From the NCBI GenBank assembly GCA_011365025.1, contig RDOF01000030.1:1-38327 (forward strand): a DNA stretch of 38,327 nucleotides. Direction: 5' to 3'. The notes beneath the pieces are model-generated. The model was not told the DNA's origin. It saw only the letters and a list, made by a program, of their open reading frames with translations, and ran no database searches. Positions 17,049 to 24,534 of the stretch are shown here, one piece after another; position 1 is the stretch's first letter, and the number at the start of each line of letters is the position of its first letter. A program made the translations under genes and the position numbers. The stretch comes from Candidatus Thorarchaeota archaeon (lineage in GTDB: Archaea > Asgardarchaeota > Thorarchaeia > Thorarchaeales > Thorarchaeaceae).

Positions 17049-18572
17049 CTATAATTCCCTCTTGAGAATCTTGCCCGCTGCGCTTTTGGGGAGTTCGGCT
17101 CTAAAATCGTATTCCTTAGGAATTTTGTATTTTGCAAGTTTATCTTCGAGATACTGGCGCACTTCTTCGCCTGTAAGATGCCGCCCAGGTTTCAAGACAA
17201 TAACAGCCTTTCCCACCTCGCCCCATTTCTCATGAGGAATGCCAATTACCGCGGCTTCCAGAATCAAAGGATGCTGATAGAGAAGCTCCTCGATTTCTGT
17301 GGGATAGACATTTTCGCCTCCCGAAATGAACATGTCCTTCTTGCGTCCAACAATTGAATAGAACCCTTCTTCATCCCTGACAGCGAGATCGCCAGTGTGA
17401 ACCCAGCCATCTGGCTCAATAGTCTTTCTTGTTTCCTCAGGCTCATTCCAGTAGCCAGAGAAGATATGGGGACCCTTCAGAAGGAGTTCCCCGACACTAC
17501 CATCAGAGATGGGAGTACCTTTGTCATCGACGATTTTCATGTCACAATGAAAGACAGGAAATCCGACTGAGGATGGTTTTCGTTTTACTTCACTCTCAGG
17601 AAGGTAGAAATTGTTTGGGCCAACTTCAGTAAGACCATAGCCCATTTTGAGTATCTTCCCACGCGCCCAATACTTCTCCATTATTGCCACTGGACATGGA
17701 GCACCTCCACTGATGAAGACTCTGACCGAATTGAAATTGGCCTCAGCGAATAGGCTATCCTCAGCCATCATATTGAGCATCGTTGGAACTCCAACCACGA
17801 TAGTGCATCGCTCCTCCTGGATCACTTGGAGGGTTTCTGCCGGATTGAAATCGCCCATGAGAATGGTTTTCGCACCCAGATGGTAGAACGGTACAACAAG
17901 AACATTCCAGCCACCAGTATGGAATAGAGGGAAAAGGAGTGGCTGAATATCCTCTTGATTGAGACCCCAGGATACAATCGTATTGACCGAGTTCCAAAAG
18001 ACAAGACGATGAGAAAGGGTAGCCCCCTTAGGCAGACCTGTGGTTCCGCCAGTGAAGACAATAAGAGAAGGGTCATCCATTGCTATTCGAGGTCTCTCAA
18101 TATCCTTTGATGATGCCTTCCTCATTAGTTGACGCGTGGAGGGAGAACTATCCCTGGCATCGGAGCCCATAACTAACGTTGGACATCCATCCAAGCCACC
18201 GCGGAAGTCGTTGAATCCAGATTGTATTTGTGGGTCATAGATGAAGACAGACGGGTTGGTCTTTCCAATTAGGTATTCAATCTCCCGTGCAGAGAGACGC
18301 ATATTAAAAGGAACCAGGATGGCGCCCATCTTACTGGCGCCCAAGAACAGGTCGAAGTAGTCAAACCGGTTTTTTGAATAGACCCCAACTCTATCACCTT
18401 TCTCAACGCCAAGGTCGAGAAGTACTCTAGCCATCTGATTCGCTCTATGATTCATCTGCTCGAAGCTATATCGCGTGCCTTCAATGAAGTCATGCACGGC
18501 CTCTCGTTTTGGCGTTAACATTGCGCGGCGGCCTGCCCAGTCGCCAATCCAAGACCAATTCTCAGAATCCAA
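17049..18572 (-). CDS. Long/medium-chain acyl-CoA synthetase (AMP-dependent ligase family)
   Basis: 507 residues, standard ANL-superfamily length. AMP-binding P-loop FTGGTTGLPKGAT (core motif 1), YGLTEVGPN (A5), GWVHTGD (A7), GRKKDMFISGGENVYPTEIE (A8 with the hinge) and PKSAAGKILKREL (A10) with catalytic Lys501 at the C-terminus. It activates a carboxylate as acyl-AMP, then forms the CoA thioester. Chain length is unknown, though the sequence best fits the fatty-acyl branch. Start TTG 18572 with AGGAGAG about ten bases upstream. It may feed the KAS III-like and MaoC enzymes at 13-14.5 kb, although a kinase gene separates them. Confidence 0.9.
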   Translation of the reverse strand: MDSENWSWIGDWAGRRAMLTPKREAVHDFIEGTRYSFEQMNHRANQMARVLLDLGVEKGDRVGVYSKNRFDYFDLFLGASKMGAILVPFNMRLSAREIEYLIGKTNPSVFIYDPQIQSGFNDFRGGLDGCPTLVMGSDARDSSPSTRQLMRKASSKDIERPRIAMDDPSLIVFTGGTTGLPKGATLSHRLVFWNSVNTIVSWGLNQEDIQPLLFPLFHTGGWNVLVVPFYHLGAKTILMGDFNPAETLQVIQEERCTIVVGVPTMLNMMAEDSLFAEANFNSVRVFISGGAPCPVAIMEKYWARGKILKMGYGLTEVGPNNFYLPESEVKRKPSSVGFPVFHCDMKIVDDKGTPISDGSVGELLLKGPHIFSGYWNEPEETRKTIEPDGWVHTGDLAVRDEEGFYSIVGRKKDMFISGGENVYPTEIEELLYQHPLILEAAVIGIPHEKWGEVGKAVIVLKPGRHLTGEEVRQYLEDKLAKYKIPKEYDFRAELPKSAAGKILKREL

Positions 18573-18726
18573 GCCACAGATCTCTCCTGATTTGTTTGTC
18601 CAGATTCCTAGTATACCTATTGAGTCTTGCTAACCGGAGCAATTCAGTATATCATAGTAATCAACAAAAGGTCGTTTTCTTGAATAAGTCGAGTTTCCAA
18701 ACGATTCCCAAGAGGCCGTCCGCCAG

Positions 18727-20967
18727 ATGAACATTGAACCTCCCAAGGGTCCAGATGTGAATGATCTACCCAGCACTAGAGAAGACCTTGCGCTGGTAGC
18801 ACTACTTGACTCTATGAATGAGGGTTTTGGAGTAGTTAATGAGAGGAATGAGTTCACCTATGTAAATGCAAAGTTTGCACAGATGTTGGAGTACTCTGTT
18901 GAAGCAATGGTTGGTAGGCATCTTGAGGATTTCCTTGATGATACAAACCGACGGGTTTTGGAGGAGAATGTCCGGAAAAGAGCCGAAGGAAAAGCTTCGA
19001 GATATGAGCTCGAATGGACCTCAAAACACGGTGAGCTAATTGCCACAATAGTGTCAGGTGCACCACTAATCGACGAAAGTGGGCACCACAAGGGATCCTA
19101 TGCAGTCATTACCGACATCAGAGAAAGAAAACAGCTTGAGAGAGCAGTTAGGGAATCAGAAGCAAACTACAGAACCATGGCTGAGAACTCCTTGCAGGGA
19201 ATCACAGTCATACAAGATGAAAGGTATGTCTTTGTTAACAAAGCCTTCGGTGAAATTGTTGGGAGACCCGTGGTAGAAATCATGGCAATGTCACCTGAAG
19301 AGCAATGGAACATGACCCATCCAAATGATAGGAAGTTCCTCCTTGAGTTGGCTGCCGCTCGTCGCCAAGGAATGTCGGTTGGAGGGACTTACCGATACAG
19401 ATTCCTGAGAAAGGATGGTTCTGAACGGCATGTCGAGGCATTTTCGAACATAATAGAGTATAATGGAAATACTGCGACGCAGGTTCTGATGATAGATGTA
19501 ACTGAGCAGAAGAGGGCGGTCGATGAGCTACGTGCGTCCCAAGAGATGTTGAGACTTGTTATGGATAATATTCCCGCCTTCATTTATTGGAAGGATAGAC
19601 AATCAGTCTACATTGGATGCAATACGAATTTTGCTCGTGTTGCAGGAGTGAATGCCCCCTCCACAATCATTGGCAAGACAGACTACGATTTGGCATGGAA
19701 AAAAGAAGAGGCGGATTTCTTCATAGAAGTGGACCAACGAGTAATGAACGCGAACACGCCCGAATACAATACAATACAATCACAACAGCAGGCTGATGGG
19801 AAGGAGGCGTGGATCGAGGCAAGCAGGGTTCCTCTGCATGATGATAAGGGCTATGTCATTGGGGTTCTTTGCACATACGAGGACATAACGAATAGAATTG
19901 AGAAGGAAGCCGCACTTCGTAAAAGCGAACAGAAGTATAGAACTTTGGCAGAACAAACTCCACAGGGAATTACAATACTGACGGATGATGAGCTTGTCTA
20001 TTGCAACAAAGCTTTTGCTGACATGGTTGGTTCGACAATTGATGAACTCATAGGAATAAGCGCCTCAGCAACTTGGGAGTTCTTTCACCCAGCGGATAGG
20101 CCACTTCTACAGAACAGAATAGATGCGCGCATAGCTGACAAACCTATCCCACCGAGATTCGAATACAGGCTTCTCAAGCCAACCGGAGAAGTTGTTTGGG
20201 TGGAGTCCTACGCAACGAAGGTAGAGTATGCTGGAAAGCCGGCAGTACAAACGATTCTCATTGACACAACTGAACGGCGCAAAGCAGAAAGAGAGATCAG
20301 AGCGGCGAAGGACCGAGCCATGTTATATCTTGATCTTCTTGGACATGATGTGAGAAATCAGCTTCAAGTGATCATTAATAGCGCTGCACTCCTCAGAAAC
20401 GCTCCAGATGAGGAAACAAGAGACTCGCTTCTAAGGATTGTAGAAGGTGCTGTATCACGGTGTTCGCATCTAATAGAAGAGGTCACCTCTACGGAACATC
20501 TCATGTCCGTACCTCTTGTTGAAAGACTCCTTGATTCGGCATTAAAGGGCGTCATTGAAGCCATTTCTGGACGTTCCGAAAATGTCACCTATCACATGTC
20601 CTTCGGAGCCGTTAACGCAAGAATTCTTGCCGATGAATTCCTTGAGCTGCTGATTTCAAACATTCTGATGAATGCCGTTGAACATAATCCTGGTGAAAAG
20701 AAGCAGGTTTGGGTGACTCTGAAGGAGGATGTGAATGGATATCTTGTATCCATCTCAGACAATGGAACTGGAATTAACGAAACACGAAAGGACGAGCTAT
20801 TTGATGTGGCACGCAGATTCGGCGGAATCGGACTACACCAGAGTTCACAGATTATGGAGAAGTACGATGGTGAGATCCAAATTGTCGACCGAGTAGCAGG
20901 ACAGCCCAAGGAAGGTGCAGAGTTCAGGCTATTCTTCCCAAGAACTGTCATTTCAGATGAATTCTAG
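18727..20967 (+). CDS. Multi-PAS cytosolic sensor histidine kinase
   Basis: 746 residues without membrane segments. Four PAS domains: about 20-137 (ends TDIRERKQLE), 143-262 (ends IDVTEQKRA), 270-390 (ends EDITNRIEKEA) and 396-517 (ends IDTTERRKAER). PAS 2 and PAS 4 are closely similar to each other (SEANYRTMAENSLQGITV and SEQKYRTLAEQTPQGITI), so one is a recent duplicate of the other. The kinase core has H-box LLGHDVRNQLQV with His540, N-box LLISNILMNAVEHN, G1 DNGTGI and GIGLHQSSQIME. Start ATG 18727 has no strong SD, suggesting a leaderless or short-leader transcript. No receiver-domain partner is nearby. Confidence 0.9.
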   Translation: MNIEPPKGPDVNDLPSTREDLALVALLDSMNEGFGVVNERNEFTYVNAKFAQMLEYSVEAMVGRHLEDFLDDTNRRVLEENVRKRAEGKASRYELEWTSKHGELIATIVSGAPLIDESGHHKGSYAVITDIRERKQLERAVRESEANYRTMAENSLQGITVIQDERYVFVNKAFGEIVGRPVVEIMAMSPEEQWNMTHPNDRKFLLELAAARRQGMSVGGTYRYRFLRKDGSERHVEAFSNIIEYNGNTATQVLMIDVTEQKRAVDELRASQEMLRLVMDNIPAFIYWKDRQSVYIGCNTNFARVAGVNAPSTIIGKTDYDLAWKKEEADFFIEVDQRVMNANTPEYNTIQSQQQADGKEAWIEASRVPLHDDKGYVIGVLCTYEDITNRIEKEAALRKSEQKYRTLAEQTPQGITILTDDELVYCNKAFADMVGSTIDELIGISASATWEFFHPADRPLLQNRIDARIADKPIPPRFEYRLLKPTGEVVWVESYATKVEYAGKPAVQTILIDTTERRKAEREIRAAKDRAMLYLDLLGHDVRNQLQVIINSAALLRNAPDEETRDSLLRIVEGAVSRCSHLIEEVTSTEHLMSVPLVERLLDSALKGVIEAISGRSENVTYHMSFGAVNARILADEFLELLISNILMNAVEHNPGEKKQVWVTLKEDVNGYLVSISDNGTGINETRKDELFDVARRFGGIGLHQSSQIMEKYDGEIQIVDRVAGQPKEGAEFRLFFPRTVISDEF

Positions 20968-20982
20968 AAGCACCGGCGGTTC

Positions 20983-21576
20983 TTAGGAGCTCTTCCTTAG
21001 TCGTGGCAGCAAACCAACTCGCTTTCTATATTCCTCATATTCCGTTCCAAATCGTATTAGAAGGTCCTTCTCCTCAAAGACACAGAATGCAACCATAATT
21101 GGAATGAATACAAATGAGTAGAGCACCAAGAAAGGCGAATTGAGAATAAGTGCAAAGGGAAACCACATGAAACCTTCTCCCAACGCCTGAGGGTGTCGCA
21201 TTTTTTCATAGATGCCGCCATACAGCTTGGTCTCCTTTTGTGGGGCAATCGTTTCTCTCCCTGCATCCCTCATTCCGGCCAGCATCAAGTAAAGTGCAGG
21301 CACAGTAATCAAAATAGCCAGCAATACGGAAATTGAATAATCCCAAGGGAGAATAGAGGGCAGTCCTACATCCAAAGGGAAGAAGAAGTAGACGATGTAA
21401 TTGATCACAGTCACGGACTCCAGAATTCCCATTGCGATTCTGTAGCGTGCACACTTTGCCCATGCAGAATCACCAATCTGCTTCTCCATTTGGGCTGGAC
21501 TTACACTTAGCTTATAGAAGTACACCATCAGAGCGGTTACCAAAATAAGCATACCAGCATTTAGCCACTCTATCAT
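20983..21576 (-). CDS. ICMT/NnrU-like membrane methyltransferase family protein
   Basis: 197 residues with about five transmembrane helices. C-terminal family region: KLYGGIYEKMRHPQAL (RHP motif), then EEKDLLIRFGTEYEEYRKRVGLLPRLRK, the acidic-helix plus FG-x-EY-x-x-Y motif of ICMT/PEMT-type methyltransferases. Compared with the first copy (187-813) the Gly-Pro-Tyr before RHP is Gly-Ile-Tyr, so the substrate may differ. Start ATG 21576 with GGGAG eight bases upstream. Its divergent neighbour is the HtrA-like protease. Substrate unknown. Confidence 0.7.
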   Translation of the reverse strand: MIEWLNAGMLILVTALMVYFYKLSVSPAQMEKQIGDSAWAKCARYRIAMGILESVTVINYIVYFFFPLDVGLPSILPWDYSISVLLAILITVPALYLMLAGMRDAGRETIAPQKETKLYGGIYEKMRHPQALGEGFMWFPFALILNSPFLVLYSFVFIPIMVAFCVFEEKDLLIRFGTEYEEYRKRVGLLPRLRKSS

Positions 21577-21621
21577 TCTTCAATCTCCCGAGGTCCTCTT
21601 CGGTTTAACTTTCAACCGGCA

Positions 21622-21627
21622 TTTAAA
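21622..21627. promoter_or_regulatory. TTTAAA TATA-like element in a divergent intergenic gap
   Basis: ATTTAAATC lies between the divergent methyltransferase (start 21576) and HtrA (start 21713) genes. Being symmetrical it could serve either; the distance to 21576 would leave a leader of about 20 bases, and to 21713 about 60 bases. Confidence 0.35.
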
Positions 21628-21669
21628 TCAAATGGTTGTTATAGAAGTATTCTGAAACAGATTACCTAT

Positions 21670-21685
21670 GGTTATACTAATAACC
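21670..21685. promoter_or_regulatory. Inverted repeat in the HtrA leader, candidate operator
   Basis: GGTTAT-ACTA-ATAACC is a perfect six-base dyad with a four-base spacer, about 28 bases before the HtrA start. Its position downstream of a TATA-like element is what a repressor site would show, but it is one site only and the regulator is unknown. Confidence 0.3.
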
Positions 21686-21712
21686 TGAAAACTTAAGCTT
21701 CACTGGAGGAAA

Positions 21713-22639
21713 ATGCTGGCAGACCTAGAAAAGAAAATTGTTGATGTTGTTGAGAGAGTGGTCCCAAGTGTTGTCAGTGTTACAACGACAAAACTAGCAA
21801 GGGATCAATTCTCTAGACCCGTTCCCGTACAGGGTCAAGGCTCTGGGGTCATTCTAACAGAGAAAGGATTCATCGTAACGAATGCACACGTAGTTGACGG
21901 AGCAAGAGACGTTGAGGTTGGCCTCAGCGACGGTCGAAGCTACAAGGCAGTAGTTGTTGGAGAGTCGAAGCTGCGTGACTTGGCGGTTTTGAAGATAGAT
22001 GCGGACAATCTTAGTCCCATCCAATTAGGAGAGTCTGGCTCCCTCAAAGTGGGTCAGTTCGCAATAGCTGTTGGCAATCCATTGGGTCTAGGGTCAACTG
22101 TGACATTCGGACTGGTGAGTGCAGTCGATAGGACAATTCAGGGGCAAACGCAGCTACTTGAAGGTCTCATACAAACTTCGGCAGAAATTAACCCAGGCAA
22201 TAGCGGTGGAGCTTTGGTCAACACGGAAGGAAAGCTTGTTGGCGTTCCAACGGCAATGATTCCATTCAGTCAAGGGATAGGCTTTGCGATAGCAGTTGAT
22301 GGCATAAAGGCGGTCTTCAAAGAGCTTGTTGAAACAGGAACAATCAGCACTCCTTGGATGGGAATTATGGGCGTTACACTAGATGAAACAATTGCGAAGC
22401 ACTACCAACTCTCGGTTGCAAAGGGGGCTCTTCTTATTCAGGTTCCGAGGGGCCCATCATCAAGCGCCGGATTGAAGGTAGGAGATGTAATTGTGGCCAT
22501 TGATGAAGAAGCTATCAGTGGAATGGACGACCTCCGGAGGAGAGTATTGGAGAAACGTGTCGGTGAGAGTCTTCGAGTTCGTTTTGCCCGGGGTAAGGAA
22601 ATCTATGAGGTTTATGTTAAGCTAACGTCTGCGAAATAG
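21713..22639 (+). CDS. HtrA/DegP-like serine protease with one PDZ domain, apparently cytosolic
   Basis: 308 residues. Trypsin-like domain with complete triad: His59 (TNAHVVDGA), Asp89 (LRDLAVLKID) and Ser164 (EINPGNSGGAL). One PDZ domain follows at about 215-305 (GALLIQVPRGPSSSAGLKVGD is its carboxylate-binding start). The family degrades or refolds misfolded proteins and is stress-induced. There is no signal peptide or transmembrane helix at the N-terminus, unlike most bacterial HtrA, so this form is probably cytosolic. GGAGGA (21705-21710) sits only two bases before the ATG, an unusually short gap. A dyad in the leader suggests regulation. Confidence 0.92.
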   Translation: MLADLEKKIVDVVERVVPSVVSVTTTKLARDQFSRPVPVQGQGSGVILTEKGFIVTNAHVVDGARDVEVGLSDGRSYKAVVVGESKLRDLAVLKIDADNLSPIQLGESGSLKVGQFAIAVGNPLGLGSTVTFGLVSAVDRTIQGQTQLLEGLIQTSAEINPGNSGGALVNTEGKLVGVPTAMIPFSQGIGFAIAVDGIKAVFKELVETGTISTPWMGIMGVTLDETIAKHYQLSVAKGALLIQVPRGPSSSAGLKVGDVIVAIDEEAISGMDDLRRRVLEKRVGESLRVRFARGKEIYEVYVKLTSAK

Positions 22640-22683
22640 GAGCCAGTGGCCTACGTTTGGAAAATGGCCGCTAGGCGCTGCCG

Positions 22684-22708
22684 TCAGCCCTCCAATGAAG
22701 GGGGCTGA
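22684..22708. terminator. Hairpin between convergent genes
   Basis: TCAGCCCTC (22684-22692) pairs with GGGGGCTGA (22700-22708), a nine-base stem with one G-T wobble and a seven-base loop. It lies between the convergent HtrA and EamA genes. There is no T tract, so it may act only as an RNA 3-prime structure. Confidence 0.4.
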
Positions 22709-22731
22709 AGATGCACGCACTCCATTCGTGA

Positions 22732-23634
22732 TTAGAAAGCTACCACAGCAAGCATAACTCCTGCAACGGTTAGCAGGACACCAACTCCTGCCTTTCGAGT
22801 GACTTTCTCTTTTAGAAAGAAGATTGAAATGGGAACGGCAAACAAGCTAGATGTTGAACCAACAACCGAAGCCAAGGCAGCATTGAGAAGCTGCACCATC
22901 CAAACGAAAAGGATGGAGCCTATGGCCATGCCAAATAGAGCAGATATGGCAATCACCTTGGTGGCCCTTCTTGTCGGCATAGGCATTCCCTGATGCTGAG
23001 CAATGACGAAGATTGGGATGAATTCAATGGCACCGAAAACCACACGCACGAAGTTTGCGTCTATCGGATCTACGCCTGTCGCCCCAATTTGGAGTATTAC
23101 TGTGCCACTTGCCCAAAGAACCATTGTGAGAAGAGCGAGCGCAATCCCAATCAGGTCCATGTTGGGATTGCCCTGTTTCTCTGCTGATGCGTTTCGTTCT
23201 CTTGAGATTAATACAATCCCAGCTACTGTAATCACAGTTCCCACCAGTCGAGAGATAATGAAGGGCTCTTCCACAAACTGGATTGCCAAAAAATATGTCA
23301 GTATTGGAGAGGACATAGCAATTGGAAACGCGTATGACACTCCAATTCGTTCCTGGGATATCAAATACAAGGTATCCCCAACGACAGCACCCAGCGTCAC
23401 AGAAACGGCGAGGAAGAAAATCGACTCAACAGACACTGCCAACGGATTAGGTCGGAAAGGGAGAAAAACAATGAGGGACATGAATCCAAATGCAACCCAC
23501 ATTTTAATCGAGCTAATCCCAATCGGCCGAATTCCCTCACTCTGGGACCTATAGATAACGACCGACACAGCCCACAATGCAGAAGCAGTCAGACCAACGG
23601 CAGTTCCCAATAGAACTTCGGGAGTGAGTTGCAT
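22732..23634 (-). CDS. EamA/DMT-superfamily membrane transporter
   Basis: About 300 residues with ten transmembrane helices in two EamA repeats (about 5-135 and 150-295). Each repeat ends in the typical Pro/Gly-rich helix pair: FVEEPFIISRLVGTVITVAGIVLI and FFLKEKVTRKAGVGVLLTVAG. The family exports amino acids, sugars, nucleotide sugars or drugs, and the substrate is unknown. The open frame continues upstream to 23817, but that part has no family features; ATG 23634 (MQLTPEVLLG) is preferred. The next upstream gene on the same strand begins after a gap of about 280 bases. Confidence 0.85.
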   Translation of the reverse strand: MQLTPEVLLGTAVGLTASALWAVSVVIYRSQSEGIRPIGISSIKMWVAFGFMSLIVFLPFRPNPLAVSVESIFFLAVSVTLGAVVGDTLYLISQERIGVSYAFPIAMSSPILTYFLAIQFVEEPFIISRLVGTVITVAGIVLISRERNASAEKQGNPNMDLIGIALALLTMVLWASGTVILQIGATGVDPIDANFVRVVFGAIEFIPIFVIAQHQGMPMPTRRATKVIAISALFGMAIGSILFVWMVQLLNAALASVVGSTSSLFAVPISIFFLKEKVTRKAGVGVLLTVAGVMLAVVAF

Positions 23635-23913
23635 AGCAACTGCGATATTCACCCTACCTAAGATACTATCGGTAGTGCACCTACTGACGCCTTGGCGAGC
23701 GCTGAATGTAGTAGACAATGCGCTAGACGCACAATGGGCTATGGGGTGGGAGAGATGATATTTGTGGTACCTCAACAACGCACTGAAATAGGGACGAACC
23801 CAGTACGCGAAAAACAATCAATTTTGAATGTTGCGCAAGTGTAGCTGCAAGGCCTTCAGGTCTACACATATACATTTTTCCGGCGATTTACTTCTTCAAT
23901 ATAGAAGGACGTG
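23635..23913. other. Intergenic gap of about 280 bases, no gene seen
   Basis: The sequence between the EamA transporter start and the end of the P-loop kinase gene holds no convincing ORF. It would contain the promoter of the transporter on the minus strand, but no clear TATA element stands out. The stop-free stretch continuing from the transporter is the only coding-like signal. Confidence 0.4.
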
Positions 23914-24423
23914 CTAAGAATGCGGCGCTTCAAGAAAATCGCAGATGTCTTGCTGACTCCTTAGGAGAACGAATTGAACCCTGTCTGAATGCCTCTCGAT
24001 AATCTGCATGATTCGGGGCTTGCTCAGTTTTGGATAGGTCCAGATGTATTTGATGAAATCCCAGTCAATCTTCTCATAGCAGCCCTCCGCCAGCTCACTT
24101 CGTGCTTGGCCTCTATGCATTATGCGTCTCTTTAGAACCCGCCAATACGAAACCCTTCGTGTGACATCAATGAAAACGATGGTATCAGCCCTCCCAAGGC
24201 GCATCTCAAGCGTCGTTGAGTAATTGCCATCCATTACCCATTCTTCCTCCTTAATCAGGCGCTGAACAATCTCGGGCCATTCTTCTGAAGGAGTTGCGGT
24301 CCAATTTGGCTTCCAATAATACGAGTCTAGATGAATAAAAGGGATTCCGAGTTTCTTCGCCAGTAGTTCAGCGAAGGTGGATTTTCCAGCTCCAGATGGA
24401 CCCAAAACAAGCACGCGCTTCAT
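23914..24423 (-). CDS. Small P-loop kinase, FlaR/adenylate-kinase-like
   Basis: About 169 residues from ATG 24423 (MKRVLVLGPSG). Walker A GPSGAGKST begins at about residue 8; HLDSYYWKPNW follows, and EEWVMDGNYSTTLEMRLGRADTIVFID is typical of the group named DNA topology modulation protein FlaR, related to shikimate/adenylate kinases. A LID-like Arg-rich segment (RRVSYWRVLKRRIMHRG) lies mid-protein. The family name reflects an old phenotype; the true phosphorylation substrate is unknown. A TTG at 24435 would add four residues, but ATG lies directly where family proteins begin. Confidence 0.8.
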   Translation of the reverse strand: MKRVLVLGPSGAGKSTFAELLAKKLGIPFIHLDSYYWKPNWTATPSEEWPEIVQRLIKEEEWVMDGNYSTTLEMRLGRADTIVFIDVTRRVSYWRVLKRRIMHRGQARSELAEGCYEKIDWDFIKYIWTYPKLSKPRIMQIIERHSDRVQFVLLRSQQDICDFLEAPHS

Positions 24424-24488
24424 TTGTCTACGCAACGAACATTGAGATAATAAAAATCAACCTGAATGCACGGTATAAGTGCCAAGCG

Positions 24489-24523
24489 AAAAAAGAAAGA
24501 GACAGAGGGCTTTGAAAGCCCTC
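24489..24523 (-). terminator. Strong hairpin plus T-tract terminator
   Basis: On the minus strand, immediately after the 971-residue protein gene, GAGGGC-TTTCAAA-GCCCTC forms a G/C-rich hairpin (24505-24523) followed by CTCTTTCTTTTTTC. This is the textbook intrinsic-terminator layout, and an insulator before the P-loop kinase gene. Confidence 0.65.
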
Positions 24524-24534
24524 AAGTCTACAAT

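Noticed and set aside
23003..23554. 183-codon plus-strand frame opposite the EamA gene
   Set aside because: It mirrors the transporter gene on the other strand. The transporter frame has ten helices and both EamA repeats.
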